From contig NZ_RAPV01000002.1 in the NCBI RefSeq assembly GCF_003610295.1, positions 1,240,001-1,304,000 on the forward strand: a DNA stretch of 64,000 bases. Direction: 5' to 3'. Below are positions 33,944 to 43,400 of this stretch, piece by piece. The DNA comes from Paraburkholderia sp. BL23I1N1 (GTDB lineage Bacteria; Pseudomonadota; Gammaproteobacteria; Burkholderiales; Burkholderiaceae). Within the stretch, counting starts at the first letter, position 1; the number at the start of each line of letters is the position of its first letter. Both the position numbers and the translations under genes were made by a program. The notes under the pieces were generated by a model. The model was given only the letters and a program-made list of their open reading frames with translations, ran no database searches and was not told where the DNA came from.

Positions 33944-34762
33944 TTGCACGATCTCTTGAAGGTTACGCTTAAATCCGTGATGCCTCCCGCGCTGCTGCGC
34001 GCGCTTCGACCGAAACGGCGGCACGCCGACGTCTGGGGCGGTGCAAGATATGGTCTGCGTGGATTGCATCTGCCGGGCGGCAGACGTTTCATCTATCGTC
34101 CTTCGACGGCGGACCGCATGGTCTGCGAGCAGATTTTCTTTAGCCGGGACTATGCGACGGATCATCTGGCCCGCGCGAAAGAGATCGGTGATTTCTACGA
34201 GACCTGTCCCGATCCCATCATCGTCGACGCGGGCGCCAACATGGGCGCCGCTGCGGTCTGGTTCGCGCTCACTTACCCCAAAGCCAAGGTGCTGGCCGTT
34301 GAGCCGGACGCCGCGAACTACGGTTTGCTCACCCGTAACGCGGCTTCGTTTCCCTCCGTCGTGCCGCTGAATGCGGCTATTGCGGCACATAGCGGAACGC
34401 TTTATCTGAACGATCCGGGCGTGGGCGCCTGGGGCTATCGCACAGCGGAGCAGCCTGGTGAACGGTCCAACGCGGTTGAAGCAATGACGCTGGAACAGGT
34501 ATTGGCTAAATCGAGCGGCACGCCGTTCATTCTCAAGATTGACATCGAGGGCGCCGAGTCGGATTTGTTTTCACGCCATGCCGCGGAACTGGACCAGTTT
34601 CCACTGGTTATTATCGAATTGCATGACTGGATGCTGCCGCGTGAATCAAGCAGCCTCAATTTCCTGAAGTGGCACGTCGAAATGAAACGGGACTTCGTTA
34701 ATTACGGCGAAAACGTGTTTTCTATTTCCAATACGATAAATGCTGGAAGTACGCGGAGCTGA
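33944..34762 (+). CDS. FkbM-family methyltransferase
   Basis: This 272-residue SAM-dependent methyltransferase has motif I in IIVDAGANMGAAAVWFAL (about residue 90), AVEPDAANYGLL after it, and the FkbM-specific FILKIDIEGAESDLF near residue 200. FkbM enzymes methylate hydroxyl groups of sugars or polyketides. The start is a TTG at 33944 with a strong AAGGAG seven bases before it; the first ATG is 36 bases downstream without one. Its target may be a polysaccharide or glycolipid sugar. It is divergent from the hydrolase gene and convergent with the UGT gene. Confidence 0.85.
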   Translation: MHDLLKVTLKSVMPPALLRALRPKRRHADVWGGARYGLRGLHLPGGRRFIYRPSTADRMVCEQIFFSRDYATDHLARAKEIGDFYETCPDPIIVDAGANMGAAAVWFALTYPKAKVLAVEPDAANYGLLTRNAASFPSVVPLNAAIAAHSGTLYLNDPGVGAWGYRTAEQPGERSNAVEAMTLEQVLAKSSGTPFILKIDIEGAESDLFSRHAAELDQFPLVIIELHDWMLPRESSSLNFLKWHVEMKRDFVNYGENVFSISNTINAGSTRS

Positions 34763-34786
34763 GTCGCGACCCGACTCCGAATCGGT

Positions 34787-36001
34787 TCATCGGCTCAGGA
34801 TGGTTTCTATCTCCACAACGGCGGTTGCTGTTCCGGTTTTCTGAGCCATTTGGTTTCCTAGTGTCGAAGCCCGCTGCCTGGTCTCTGCGCGCTGCGCAAA
34901 TCTGATCGCCTGTTTAAGCTTATCGACGTTCAGCTTGCGTGTCGATACTGCGTGGTCCGCTACGCCCAAACGGTTCAGTTGATGAGCCCAGAAGAACTGA
35001 TCTCCCGCAAAAGGCAACACGACCGATGGCACCCCTGCGCGGCACGCCGAATGGGTTGTACCGCTACCACCGTGATGGATGACCAGCGACGTACGTGGGA
35101 ATAGCCATTGATGCGGTGTTTCTTCGATGAGGAAGAAGTTGTCGGGCAGCGCCTTCTCAGGCGTGCCGGACCAGCCTGGATACAGGAGCACCCGGCGCCC
35201 TTCTGCTGCGTCCATGAAAACATCGAGCATGGCGTTCTGGTCGAACCCGACCATGCTGCCGAATCCCAGATAGATTGGCGGTTTGCCCGCGTCCAGAAAT
35301 GCTTTAAGAGAGGCTGGCGGAGCCCAGGAATCCTCAGGAGTCAGCCATTGCCCGCATAGCCTCGTGTGCGCGGGCCAGTCTCGCGGTTCGGGTACCAGAG
35401 CGGGGGAGACGCCGTACAGCATCGGGTGCGACGTCCATACTTTCTGACGCGGCGGCAGTTTTAGCACGCTCTGTCTCGCCTGATTTGTCGCGTTGCGGAA
35501 AGCGTGCCAAAGCAGCCAGTTCACAGCCTGATGGCTGATCCGATTCAACACCCCAGGGATCCAGCGAGCAGGTAGGAACGGCGAGGCGAATGCATGTGTC
35601 GGGGAGATGGGTATCAGGCCGGCGCCGATCACGCGTATGCCAAGATGCTCACCGACCGATAAGCCCACGAAGGCGGCCAGGCCCGATACGATCAAGCCGT
35701 CGCAGCCTATGGCCGCTTGGGCGATCTGTTGCATCCAGCTGTGCGTCCTGGCGTTTGCGATTTGTGCCAAACCGGCCGCTGTAGCGTTGACGCCCTTGCC
35801 GCTGGATACCAGAGCGCCCAACTCGTCTCGGATGTTTCCGCTCAACGCTGCATGGGGAACGCTCAGGGCGCGGGCGCTCCCCAGTGTTGTCTGATCGGCG
35901 AGCAGCGTGACTTCATGTCCCGCATCCATCAGGGCGCGGCACAGTACAGCCAGAGGTCTCGTGTCACCTTCGGTGCCGTAGGTCACTGCCAGGAGTTTCA
36001 T
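34787..36001 (-). CDS. UGT-type glycosyltransferase (family 1, macrolide/rhamnosyltransferase-like)
   Basis: This 404-residue GT-B enzyme of the UDP-glycosyltransferase type begins KLLAVTYGTEGDTRPLAVLCRALMDAGHEVTLL. The donor-binding end has PPIYLGFGSMVGF, then the PSPG-like box HQWLFPRTSLVIHHGGSGTTHSACRAGVPSVVLPFAGDQFFWA. Relatives glycosylate lipids, sterols, hydroxy fatty acids or antibiotics rather than polymers. It lies 17 bases downstream of a tetR-type gene in the same direction, so it is probably induced by a small molecule recognised by that regulator. The acceptor is unknown. Confidence 0.88.
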   Translation of the reverse strand: MKLLAVTYGTEGDTRPLAVLCRALMDAGHEVTLLADQTTLGSARALSVPHAALSGNIRDELGALVSSGKGVNATAAGLAQIANARTHSWMQQIAQAAIGCDGLIVSGLAAFVGLSVGEHLGIRVIGAGLIPISPTHAFASPFLPARWIPGVLNRISHQAVNWLLWHAFRNATNQARQSVLKLPPRQKVWTSHPMLYGVSPALVPEPRDWPAHTRLCGQWLTPEDSWAPPASLKAFLDAGKPPIYLGFGSMVGFDQNAMLDVFMDAAEGRRVLLYPGWSGTPEKALPDNFFLIEETPHQWLFPRTSLVIHHGGSGTTHSACRAGVPSVVLPFAGDQFFWAHQLNRLGVADHAVSTRKLNVDKLKQAIRFAQRAETRQRASTLGNQMAQKTGTATAVVEIETILSR

Positions 36002-36018
36002 CCAGATCCCTTTTATTG

Positions 36019-36636
36019 TCAGCCCGGTGTGCGGGCGCTGCCTTGCAGGAAGACATCGATCGCCAAGGCGAACTCATGGCGTAGTTCAAGATCCGGCAGT
36101 GCTAACCAACGCATCAGCGCGCCCAGATAAAGATGATGGAATAGTGTGGCGAGATGCGCGGCGCTTAGGTCGGAGCGGATTTTTCCGACATGCTGGCTGT
36201 TTCGGATCATCAATGCGTACAGCGCTACAAGGCCATCGCCATTACCTTCGTTAGTTGTTATGGATGCCTGAATATCTAAAAAACAGAATTTCAAATATGG
36301 CAGCAACAATTCCCTGTGCGCTGTGCACCACTGGGCGGATAGATCCAGCAGGGGAGGGACTCCGTCCGCAAATTCCACGTCTGCGTTCATGCCAAGCGCA
36401 AAGTCTTGCAAATCTCGCGCAAGTTCCTGATGTATCCAGGATGCCAGCACGGCTTCCTTGGTTGGGAAGTGGTTGTATAGCGTTCCCCGCGCGATGTCGG
36501 CTACCTGCGCGATTTGTTCCATCGTCACCGACTCGAAGCCGTCGCGTTGAAATAAATCTCCGGCAAGACTCGCCACGCGTTCCAGCATGCTTTGACGTTT
36601 GCGCGCCCTAAGTCCAGTCATGTTGGTGGCGGTCAT
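36019..36636 (-). CDS. TetR-family transcriptional regulator
   Basis: This 205-residue regulator has an N-terminal TetR helix-turn-helix: RVASLAGDLFQRDGFESVTMEQIAQVADIARGTLYNHFPTKEAVLASWI (about residues 20-68). The C-terminal ligand domain is divergent. It precedes the UGT gene by 17 bases in one operon. Immediately upstream lies a long inverted repeat that is probably its own operator, so the operon should be self-repressed. ATG 36636 is used; ATG 36621 is an alternative. Confidence 0.88.
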   Translation of the reverse strand: MTATNMTGLRARKRQSMLERVASLAGDLFQRDGFESVTMEQIAQVADIARGTLYNHFPTKEAVLASWIHQELARDLQDFALGMNADVEFADGVPPLLDLSAQWCTAHRELLLPYLKFCFLDIQASITTNEGNGDGLVALYALMIRNSQHVGKIRSDLSAAHLATLFHHLYLGALMRWLALPDLELRHEFALAIDVFLQGSARTPG

Positions 36637-36642
36637 ATGCTT

Positions 36643-36690
36643 CGAGAAATTTGAACATGGGTCAAAATTGTACTATGTTCAAATATCTCG
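36643..36690. promoter_or_regulatory. Long inverted-repeat operator upstream of tetR-type gene
   Basis: CGAGAAATTTGAACAT (36643-36658) and ATGTTCAAATATCTCG (36675-36690) are reverse complements with one mismatch, separated by 16 bases. The element starts seven bases before the regulator's ATG and covers its likely promoter. Length and position fit a TetR-type operator, possibly bound by two dimers. Confidence 0.75.
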
Positions 36691-36863
36691 TCAACCCCGA
36701 TTCGCTTTGGATGCGACGAGATTGAAGGGGTGTAGAGGTATGCCCGGGTGCGAGTGGATTTCCTTGGGCGGGCGATCGTACGGAGAATTCGGGGATGGAA
36801 TTGATGAGCAGCACGTCCGTAATTGAACGATGACGGAAAAGTCCGCATTCCAGATCGGTAAGA

Positions 36864-37022
36864 TTGGCCCAATTGACCGCGCTGACCAGCTCAAGCGAGC
36901 ATCGGCAGCACTGGCTGCGTCACAGCGCCGGTACCCACACGGCCGACGACGATATTGATCTACGGCTCGTGCGCGACAACTTAGGCCACGCGTCGATCGC
37001 CACAACGAACCTCTTTGTGTGG
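36864..37022 (+). pseudogene. Tyrosine-recombinase (integrase) C-terminal remnant
   Basis: A short open frame encodes HRQHWLRHSAGTHTADD and DLRLVRDNLGHASIATTNLF, which match the catalytic HxxR and LGH boxes of phage/XerD-type integrases. The N-terminal two thirds are absent, and the residue where the nucleophilic Tyr is expected (TTN.Y) is Phe, followed by unrelated residues. It is a decayed fragment, evidence of an old mobile element in this AT-richer stretch. Confidence 0.75.
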
Positions 37023-37112
37023 CTGTCGATCGCTAAGTTTTGCCAGGCGACGTCGTCAGAACCGGTTAGGTGTCGTGGCAGCCCGCGCAACCCTGTAGCA
37101 CTGCGACGCAGC

Positions 37113-37186
37113 TTCTAAGTCATCGTTTTATGGAAAGTGCGCGCCACCGCGGTGTCCGGACGCAGGTCGCGAGTTCAAACTTTGAA
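37113..37186. repeat. Dispersed repeat, copy A
   Basis: The stretch starting TTCTAAGT and ending near CGAGTTCAAACTTTGAAC aligns with 61948-62028 at roughly three quarters identity by eye, including the core GTCCGGA.G.AGGT.GCGAG.TCAAACTT. It probably comes from the end of a lost insertion element. The bases 37187-37315 contain no gene; a GTTCACTTAACTT motif near 37250 is the reverse complement of a motif next to the other copy. Confidence 0.55.
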
Positions 37187-37315
37187 CTGGCCATGCCGCT
37201 TGGATAAGGCTTCCGCGGCGCGCCGCCCAGCCAACTCGGAACCCACGGTTCACTTAACTTCGAACTATCCGGAGCGCGCCCAAAACGATAACGGCCAACG
37301 GCCGATATCGGTGCA

Positions 37316-37720
37316 TTAGTCCTGAGTGGCCATATCGGTAGCGTCGGCCTGTACCAGTGCACGCACGAGCAGGTACACGGCTGGCAAGTTGTCGTCGTCA
37401 CGTCGCCAGTCGACGGGTTCGTCGAGATCCATCCCGGACAAACGACTGTCGCCAAACCGGATAAACGTCGCACGTACTGTCTCGTTGTGCCTCGCCAGGA
37501 AGCCCCGATTCTCAAAGACCAGTTCGTCGATTGTCAGCAGCGTGCGCCAGGTCGGCAATTGCGCGCCACTTGAGTAACGGCGACGACCATTGTCGAGGTG
37601 ACGACCTGCGACCGTGGCAATGATCTGCTGGAGGTCAAGCGACGCGCTGCGGAGTGCGCGTTCAAGGGCGACAGGATTGATGTCGTGGACATCCCTATCA
37701 AGAGCAGAATCGTCAATCAT
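37316..37720 (-). CDS. Protein of unknown function, second gene of an SOS-type operon
   Basis: This 134-residue cytoplasmic protein is not recognised. It starts MIDDSALDRDVHDINPVALE at an ATG with AGGGAG eight bases upstream (37720); the frame is open to 37762 and an ATG there (37759) overlaps the upstream stop. It is acidic and mainly helical in look, with RFGDSRLSGMDLDEPVDWRRDDD near the end. No catalytic motif is seen. It follows the LexA-box-controlled gene directly, so it is likely to be DNA-damage-inducible, and sits beside an integrase remnant. Its GC content is somewhat lower than the EPS locus. Confidence 0.6.
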   Translation of the reverse strand: MIDDSALDRDVHDINPVALERALRSASLDLQQIIATVAGRHLDNGRRRYSSGAQLPTWRTLLTIDELVFENRGFLARHNETVRATFIRFGDSRLSGMDLDEPVDWRRDDDNLPAVYLLVRALVQADATDMATQD

Positions 37721-37758
37721 ATTGTTTTCTCCCTGAGGACTCGCGGCCACTCGCAGCA

Positions 37759-38040
37759 TCAAAGTTGATGTTTCAACAACGCCTGGTTTCGCTGTGCCAG
37801 CAACTGACGGATCTGGGCAAGATAGTTATCACCGACCGTGCAGTCTTCAACAGGCCGGCTATGTTGATGAGGCGTTGGTGGACGTACGCCGAGATAGCGG
37901 CACACCGCGGACACGTACGGTTTGCCGTTGCCTCCCAGATGTCGCGCAGCAGCAGCCACGCGCACCTCTCCGACATGCTTGCACAACCACGCAAGCGTTT
38001 CGCGGTCAGCGTCGTTCAAGATGCGGATGAGCTGGTTCAT
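37759..38040 (-). CDS. Small protein of unknown function behind tandem LexA boxes
   Basis: This 93-residue protein starts MNQLIRILNDADRETLAWLC; the ATG at 38040 lies just inside the LexA-box region, while the frame extends further upstream through the boxes without support. The middle (VRVAAAARHLGGNGKPYVSAVCRYLGVRPP) has the look of a helix-turn-helix or winged-helix module, and the end is Gln/Leu-rich and helical. No named family is recognised. Two overlapping LexA sites begin seven bases upstream of the start. With the next gene it forms a two-gene SOS-type operon. Confidence 0.6.
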   Translation of the reverse strand: MNQLIRILNDADRETLAWLCKHVGEVRVAAAARHLGGNGKPYVSAVCRYLGVRPPTPHQHSRPVEDCTVGDNYLAQIRQLLAQRNQALLKHQL

Positions 38041-38046
38041 GACCGA

Positions 38047-38084
38047 TCCTGTATATATGAACAGTACTGTGAATTTATACAGTA
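38047..38084. promoter_or_regulatory. Two overlapping LexA (SOS) boxes
   Basis: Two 20-bp sites each fit CTGT-N8-ACAG: TCCTGTATATATGAACAGTA (38047-38066) and TACTGTGAATTTATACAGTA (38065-38084). The second is near-identical to the ideal LexA site TACTGT-N8-ACAGTA. They overlap by two bases and lie immediately before the start of the minus-strand gene at 38040, so they should repress that operon until DNA damage. Confidence 0.85.
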
Positions 38085-38565
38085 TTTGACCGGGATGCAA
38101 GTCAATTCGCAGTGGGTCCTAGAGCACGCACTTCGTGCCGAACGATGAAACCGGGCGTTATGTGAGCATTCCTGCCAACCGGTGCATCAAAGTGCTCAAA
38201 GGCATCATTGCGCTGCCAGCCAGGCCGGACTTTTGCGCTTCATGTGGCGCATGCCGAGAACGCTGAAGCGAAACGATAGTTTGGCCGGGACAAGATCGAC
38301 GTCGGAACTCCCGTTATGCAGCACCGTGAATGCCTCAAACGGGTCGACCACGGATGTCCGCCATCGGACAGGGTTCGGCCACCAAGGGTCATTCGACTGC
38401 CTGGCTCGGCGCGTTGACAATCAAGAGTGAGCGCCTTCGCCAGACGGTAAAAAACCATCGTTTTTAGCGGGCGTCGCTCGTACAGCCTTGTACAGCGAAG
38501 GATGCGTCTCCGCTATAATCTCGAAAATTACAAAATCAAGACAACTTACCTCTTGCGGGGACTCA
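38085..38565. other. Intergenic region, no supported gene
   Basis: About 480 bases separate the SOS-type promoter from the GT9 gene. Short frames on both strands are present, none with a ribosome site or known motif. The plus-strand promoter for the glycosyltransferase should be in the right half. GC content is lower than in the EPS locus. Confidence 0.4.
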
Positions 38566-39591
38566 ATGGTGCGCGGCGGGTGCAGGGGACTCAAAAAGAT
38601 GTTGTTCGCTCGGCGGGCGTTGTCCGTGTCGTCTATCAGGCGAAAGGCGCTAATGCTTCTCAGTGGTCAGCAGCTTTTGATAGCAAACGCTGCGCCCCAG
38701 AAAGCTAGAAAAATACTGTGGTATTACGATTGGGCCACTATCGGCGACGCCATCATGGACCTGTCACAAAGGTTTCTGATCGACCCGCGCGTATCTATCG
38801 ATCTATGCATGCCATACGGTCCGATAGAGCTTTTCGTCGGAGACGATCGGTTCCGTCGCGCGTTTCGCTCACTGGATGATTGCGACGCGCGATACGACAT
38901 GGTTATAGTTCAAAGCTTGACGACGAAAACCATTTTCAAAAAGCTGCAATACCATCCGTTTACACCGTGGCTTGCGATCATGGCGCACGAGAGGGGCGAG
39001 CGTTTTTCGAGGATTCAGCTCGCCTATGAACAGATTGCGCGCGTTTTTAAATCACGCGAATCTGGCCCGATCGAACCCGCATTGACGATCCCGGACCAAG
39101 GGGCGGAGCGATCACAGCGATTTACCATTTCGGTCGCAGTGGGCGGCGGCGACAAGCGCCGCAGGTACGAGAACTGGGCGGAGGTTATCAGGCTGATTTT
39201 GTCGAGCTGGCCTAAAGAGGTTCAGAGTCCGAAATTCATCTTGATTGGTACAGGTGACACGGCGATCGACACTGAAAAAGCGGTTCGTGACAATCTGGAT
39301 TGCGATCACGTCGAATCCCACATGAACCTGCCAAGCATTGCGGTAGCGGCCCAACTGATACAGCGGAGTTCGTTTTTTATCGGTGCGGACGGGGGATTGA
39401 TGCATATTGCAGCCGCGCTAGGAAAGCCAGGCGTCGCGATCTTTTGTGAAATAAAGCCAGAGTGGCGGCTCCATTCGAAATCAAAGATGCGCCCAGTTTT
39501 CTCTGCGCAGGATATCAATAGCATTCCGGTCGCGAGAGTCGCCAGCGAGGTTGCTGACTACTGTCGCGAGCTGGCGCAGGCGGTGACGTAG
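38566..39591 (+). CDS. Glycosyltransferase family 9 (heptosyltransferase-like)
   Basis: This protein of about 341 residues resembles the ADP-heptose:LPS heptosyltransferase family. The N-terminal domain has KILWYYDWATIGDAIMDLSQRFLIDPRVSIDLCMP, and the C-terminal domain has SVAVGGGDKRRRYENWAEVIRLIL, FILIGTGDTAIDTEKA and SSFFIGADGGLMHIAAALGKPGVAIF, the GT9 donor-site motif with D-x-G-x-MH. The start is uncertain between ATG 38566 (GGGGA upstream) and ATG 38599 (AGGGGA upstream). It stands alone between the SOS operon and the OmpA/adhesin genes, which are convergent. It probably decorates a surface glycan, and adhesin glycosylation by GT9-type enzymes is known for autotransporters, so that is another option. 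Confidence 0.82.
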   Translation: MVRGGCRGLKKMLFARRALSVSSIRRKALMLLSGQQLLIANAAPQKARKILWYYDWATIGDAIMDLSQRFLIDPRVSIDLCMPYGPIELFVGDDRFRRAFRSLDDCDARYDMVIVQSLTTKTIFKKLQYHPFTPWLAIMAHERGERFSRIQLAYEQIARVFKSRESGPIEPALTIPDQGAERSQRFTISVAVGGGDKRRRYENWAEVIRLILSSWPKEVQSPKFILIGTGDTAIDTEKAVRDNLDCDHVESHMNLPSIAVAAQLIQRSSFFIGADGGLMHIAAALGKPGVAIFCEIKPEWRLHSKSKMRPVFSAQDINSIPVARVASEVADYCRELAQAVT

Positions 39592-39594
39592 GAA

Positions 39595-39620
39595 GCAGGC
39601 GTCGACCAACACACGCCTGC
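39595..39620. terminator. Hairpin between convergent GT9 and OmpA genes
   Basis: GCAGGCGT and ACGCCTGC form an 8-bp stem directly after the GT9 stop, with a 10-base loop. No T-run follows, so a terminator role is only tentative. Confidence 0.35.
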
Positions 39621-39692
39621 TGACGCGCCGACCCGGCGCCGGTTTCAACCCGCCAATCGCGAGCCTTTCCGGCGCCGGCCTGCAGGCTCACA

Positions 39693-40421
39693 TCAGTCGC
39701 GCCCCTGAACCGTGATCGATACATACCGGTCCGGTTGCAGGCATGCGATCAGCGCACGGGCGTCGCCATCCGCACAGTGCGTTCGCGGCTCGCTCGATCC
39801 CACGCCCTTCGCGTGAATGAAGCTGCCGTCCAGTCCGCGAGCAACCAGATAGCTCCGCACGGTGTTGGCCCGGGCAAGCGACAGCGGTCCGTTGATGGAT
39901 TCACGACCGAGCCTGTCGGTATGACCGACAACCGTGATTGCGCTGACCTGCGCATGCTTGCGGATGCGTTCGGCGATCTGGTCAAGCTGCGCCTTTGCGG
40001 CCGGCAGCATCGACTCGGGCGCCGACCTGTCGAACGGGAACAGCGCATCGGCTTGCACCGCGAAGTCCTCGATCGTGGCCGCTTCTGCCACGACGGGGCC
40101 CGCTTCTGCCGGCGTGCTGCTGCCAGCCTCCTGGCCGCAACTGAACAGCAGAACGCGAGGGTCGTTCCGATTGTCGTCAGCGGCGCGAACCCGGTCGATT
40201 CTGTCGATCGGCTGCACCGCCTTGTCGCCGCAGATGCGTTGCGCCACCTTCATGCAGGTCGACGCGCTCTCGAGCAGCCCGTGGCACTCGGCCCGGTATG
40301 TCCTGACGCCGTTGCTCGCGTCGGCCGAATAGGCGTTGAAGGTTGGACCACTTCCTGCCGTGCATCCGGTCACGGCAAGCACGGCAGTACAGAAAAGGCT
40401 TGCGAAAAAGAGTCGATTCAT
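39693..40421 (-). CDS. OmpA-family outer-membrane lipoprotein
   Basis: This 242-residue protein starts at ATG 40421 (GGAG eight bases upstream) with a lipoprotein signal whose lipobox is VTGC (Cys20). The C-terminal half is an OmpA-like peptidoglycan-binding domain: ALFPFDRSAPESMLPAAKAQLDQIAERI, ITVVGHTDRLGRESINGPLSLARANTVRSYLVARG and VGSSEPRTHC. The N-terminal part has four or more Cys residues. It lies 68 bases after the giant adhesin on the same strand. OmpA-like partners next to trimeric autotransporters are common in Burkholderia, so it may help adhesin anchoring or biogenesis. Confidence 0.87.
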   Translation of the reverse strand: MNRLFFASLFCTAVLAVTGCTAGSGPTFNAYSADASNGVRTYRAECHGLLESASTCMKVAQRICGDKAVQPIDRIDRVRAADDNRNDPRVLLFSCGQEAGSSTPAEAGPVVAEAATIEDFAVQADALFPFDRSAPESMLPAAKAQLDQIAERIRKHAQVSAITVVGHTDRLGRESINGPLSLARANTVRSYLVARGLDGSFIHAKGVGSSEPRTHCADGDARALIACLQPDRYVSITVQGRD

Positions 40422-40488
40422 CAGGTGCTCCATAGACTGTATGTGGCGGAGAATGCGGGACGCGCGGCTGCGGCCCCGCTCTCACGAC

Positions 40489-43400
40489 TTACCATTGCAT
40501 TGCCGCGCCGACGCCGACCGTCGTGCCTCCCGGACTCATGCCCACGCCGGCTTTCATCTTGAGGTTCTCCGTCAGGCGCGCTGTGCCGCCGACCGCCACG
40601 GCCTGATAACCTCGAAAGCCCGCAGTGCCGATACCGAGCGACAGCGTTTTGTCCTTGTCAACTTCCGGAATCATCGTCAGCGCGGTTGCCGCCGCGATGC
40701 CCGAATACGCATTGCGCGCTGTCGAGTTGATGCCGTTCTGCAGGTCGTTCACGCGTGCATCGGTGTATGCGTTCGCCTGGGAAAGCGCGGCGTTCAACTG
40801 TCCGACGTTGACCGCGTCAGTAGGGTCCGTGCCGGCTGCGACGTTGATGACCTGCCGGTTCGATGAGGCGGAGCCGACTGCCACCACATTCGTGCGGCCG
40901 CCGTCGTTACTGTTCGCGCCAAGCGCCATCGAGCCGCTGCCCGACGACGTTGCCCCGGCTCCCACCGCGGTGGAACCGCTGCCTGAGGCCGTCGAGCCGT
41001 TACCCACCGCCGAGCTGTTATTGCCGGAAGCCACGGCCCCCTGGCCGCCCGCCGACGAATTCGTTCCGGAGGGCGTCGGCGGCGTCGGCGAGCCCGGCGA
41101 GGACGAGAAGCTGCCGCCGTTGTTGGTGGTCTGCTGGTTGATCAGCGTGGACAACCGGCTTGCCACCGCATCGAGCTGCGATACGTTCACGGCGTCAGTG
41201 CCGGCTTTGCCGGCGGCCAGGCCGGTGATCTGCCGATTGCCGATGTTGACCTCGCCCGCCGACGACTGCGGACTGCTCAACCCGTACGCGATGTAATTGC
41301 TCAACGCGCCGACCGTCGTAACCGATCCGGCGCCGAGCGCGACACTGTTCGCAGACGATGCGCTTGCGCCTGCGCCCAGTGCGAGCCCATCGATTGCGCT
41401 GCTGCTCGAACCCGAGCCGATCGCAATGGATCCGGCGTTGGCCGCACTTGCATTCGCACCTTGCGCGATCGACTGCGCACCGCTCGCGACGGCGCCGCTG
41501 CCCACCGCAATCGCATCCGCCTGCGCCGAATTCGCGGCCTGGCCAATCGCGACGCCACCCGGCGCCGTCGCGTCGACAATCGCCCCGTTGCCCATGCCAA
41601 CGCCGTTGTCGCCGTTGACCACCGTCGTCGGCCCGACGGCGATTGATTCCGCGCCCACCGCCAGCGAATCCGCCGCCGTCGAGTTCGCATGAAAGTACAT
41701 CTGGCCCGTCACCGCAAACGACGACAGCGCGCCGGCCAGTTGCCGGATCGTGACAGCGTCGTGCTGCTGCGTGCCGTCGGCGACGTTCGTCAGCTGGCGA
41801 TAGGTGTTGCCACTCGCGCTGCCGAACGACACCGCGCCGAGCAACGTCTGGTCCGCCGTGTTGAACGGGATCGCGTGGGTGCCGTTGGCAATCGAGCCGA
41901 CGCCTGAAAGCACTGCGCGGTCCGACACTGAACCGGCGCCGATCGCGACACCGCCCGCCACCGATGCGCTCGACAGAGCGCCCAGCGCCACCGTGTTGTC
42001 AGCGAGTGCGGAGGCGCCATTGCCGCCGGCGAAGCTGCTCGCGCCAGTCGCCGTTGCCGCTACGCCCGCGGCAAGCGCATTGAGGCCGGTCGCACCGTTG
42101 TTGGTGTAGTTGGCGCCCTGCGTGCCGCCGTCGTTGACGCTGTAGTAGTGCTTCTCGCTGGCCGTCACTGTGCTGGCCAGGCTATCGACTGCCTGATTGG
42201 TGGCGTATAGCTGGGAGCCGTTCACGGCATCGGTGCTGCTCGCGTTGACCTGGCCCGCCGCGACATTGGTCAGCGTGCGCTCGTGACCCAGGCTGCCAAT
42301 GCTGACCGTGCTCGTGGGCGCGGTACCGGCATACGTGTAGGCCGTGCCGTTGATGGTGCCGCCCAGGGTCGCCACGGCGACGGCGGTCGTCGAACCGCTG
42401 CCGAGCGCCACGTCGTTCGCGTTGTTCGCCGTCGCGCCTTGGCCCAGCGCGGTGCTGTTCGCGCCGGTCGCCGTTGCCGCCACGCCCGCGGCCAGTGCAT
42501 TGAGGCCGGTCGCGCCGTTGTCGTTGTAGTTGGCGCCTTGCGTGCCCCCATCGTTGACGCTGAAGTAATGCGTCCTGTCGGCGGCGACGGTCGTCGCGAG
42601 ACCGTCGATCGCCTGGTTGGTCTGATATAGCTGGGAACCATTCACCGCATCCGTGCTGCTTGCGCTCAGACTGCCCGCCGCCACATTCTGGATCTGGCGC
42701 TCCGCGCCTGCCGCGCCGACGCTCACCACACTCGTCGGATTAATGCCGGCGAAGTTGTAGACCGTACCGTTGATCGTCGTGCTCGGGGTCGGTGTTGCGG
42801 TGCCGGTCTGCGAACCGGAGCCCAGCGCGACACTGTTCGCAGACGATGCGCTCGCACCCGCGCCCAGTGCTAGCCCATCGATTGCGCTGCTGCTCGAACC
42901 CGAGCCAATGGCAATGGATCCAGCGTTGGCCGCGCTTGCATTCGCACCCTGCGCGATCGACTGCGCACCGCTCGCGATGGCGCCGCTGCCCACCGCAATT
43001 GCATCCGCCTGCGCCGAATTCGCGGCCTGGCCAATCGCGACGCCACCCGGCGCCGTCGCGTCGACAATCGCCCCGTTGCCCATGCCCACGCCGTTGTCGC
43101 CGTTGACCACCGTCGTTGGCCCGACGGCGATCGACTCGGCGCCGACCGCCAGCGAGTCCGCTGCCGTCGAGTTCGCATGAAAGTACATCTGGCCGGTCAC
43201 CGCAAACGACGACAGCGCGCCAGCCAGTTGCCGGATGGTGACCGCATCGTGCTGCTGCGTGCCGTCGGCGACGTTCGTCAGCTGGCGATAGGTGTTGCCA
43301 CTCGCGCTGCCGAACGACACCGCGCCGAGCAACGTCTGGTCCGCCGTGTTGAACGGGATCGCGTGGGTGCCGTTGGCAATCGAGCCGACGCCTGAAAGCA

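Noticed and set aside
33556..33972. A 138-codon plus-strand open frame before the FkbM gene
   Set aside because: It overlaps both neighbours, has no ribosome site and no recognisable motif; the strong AAGGAG inside it belongs to the FkbM TTG start.
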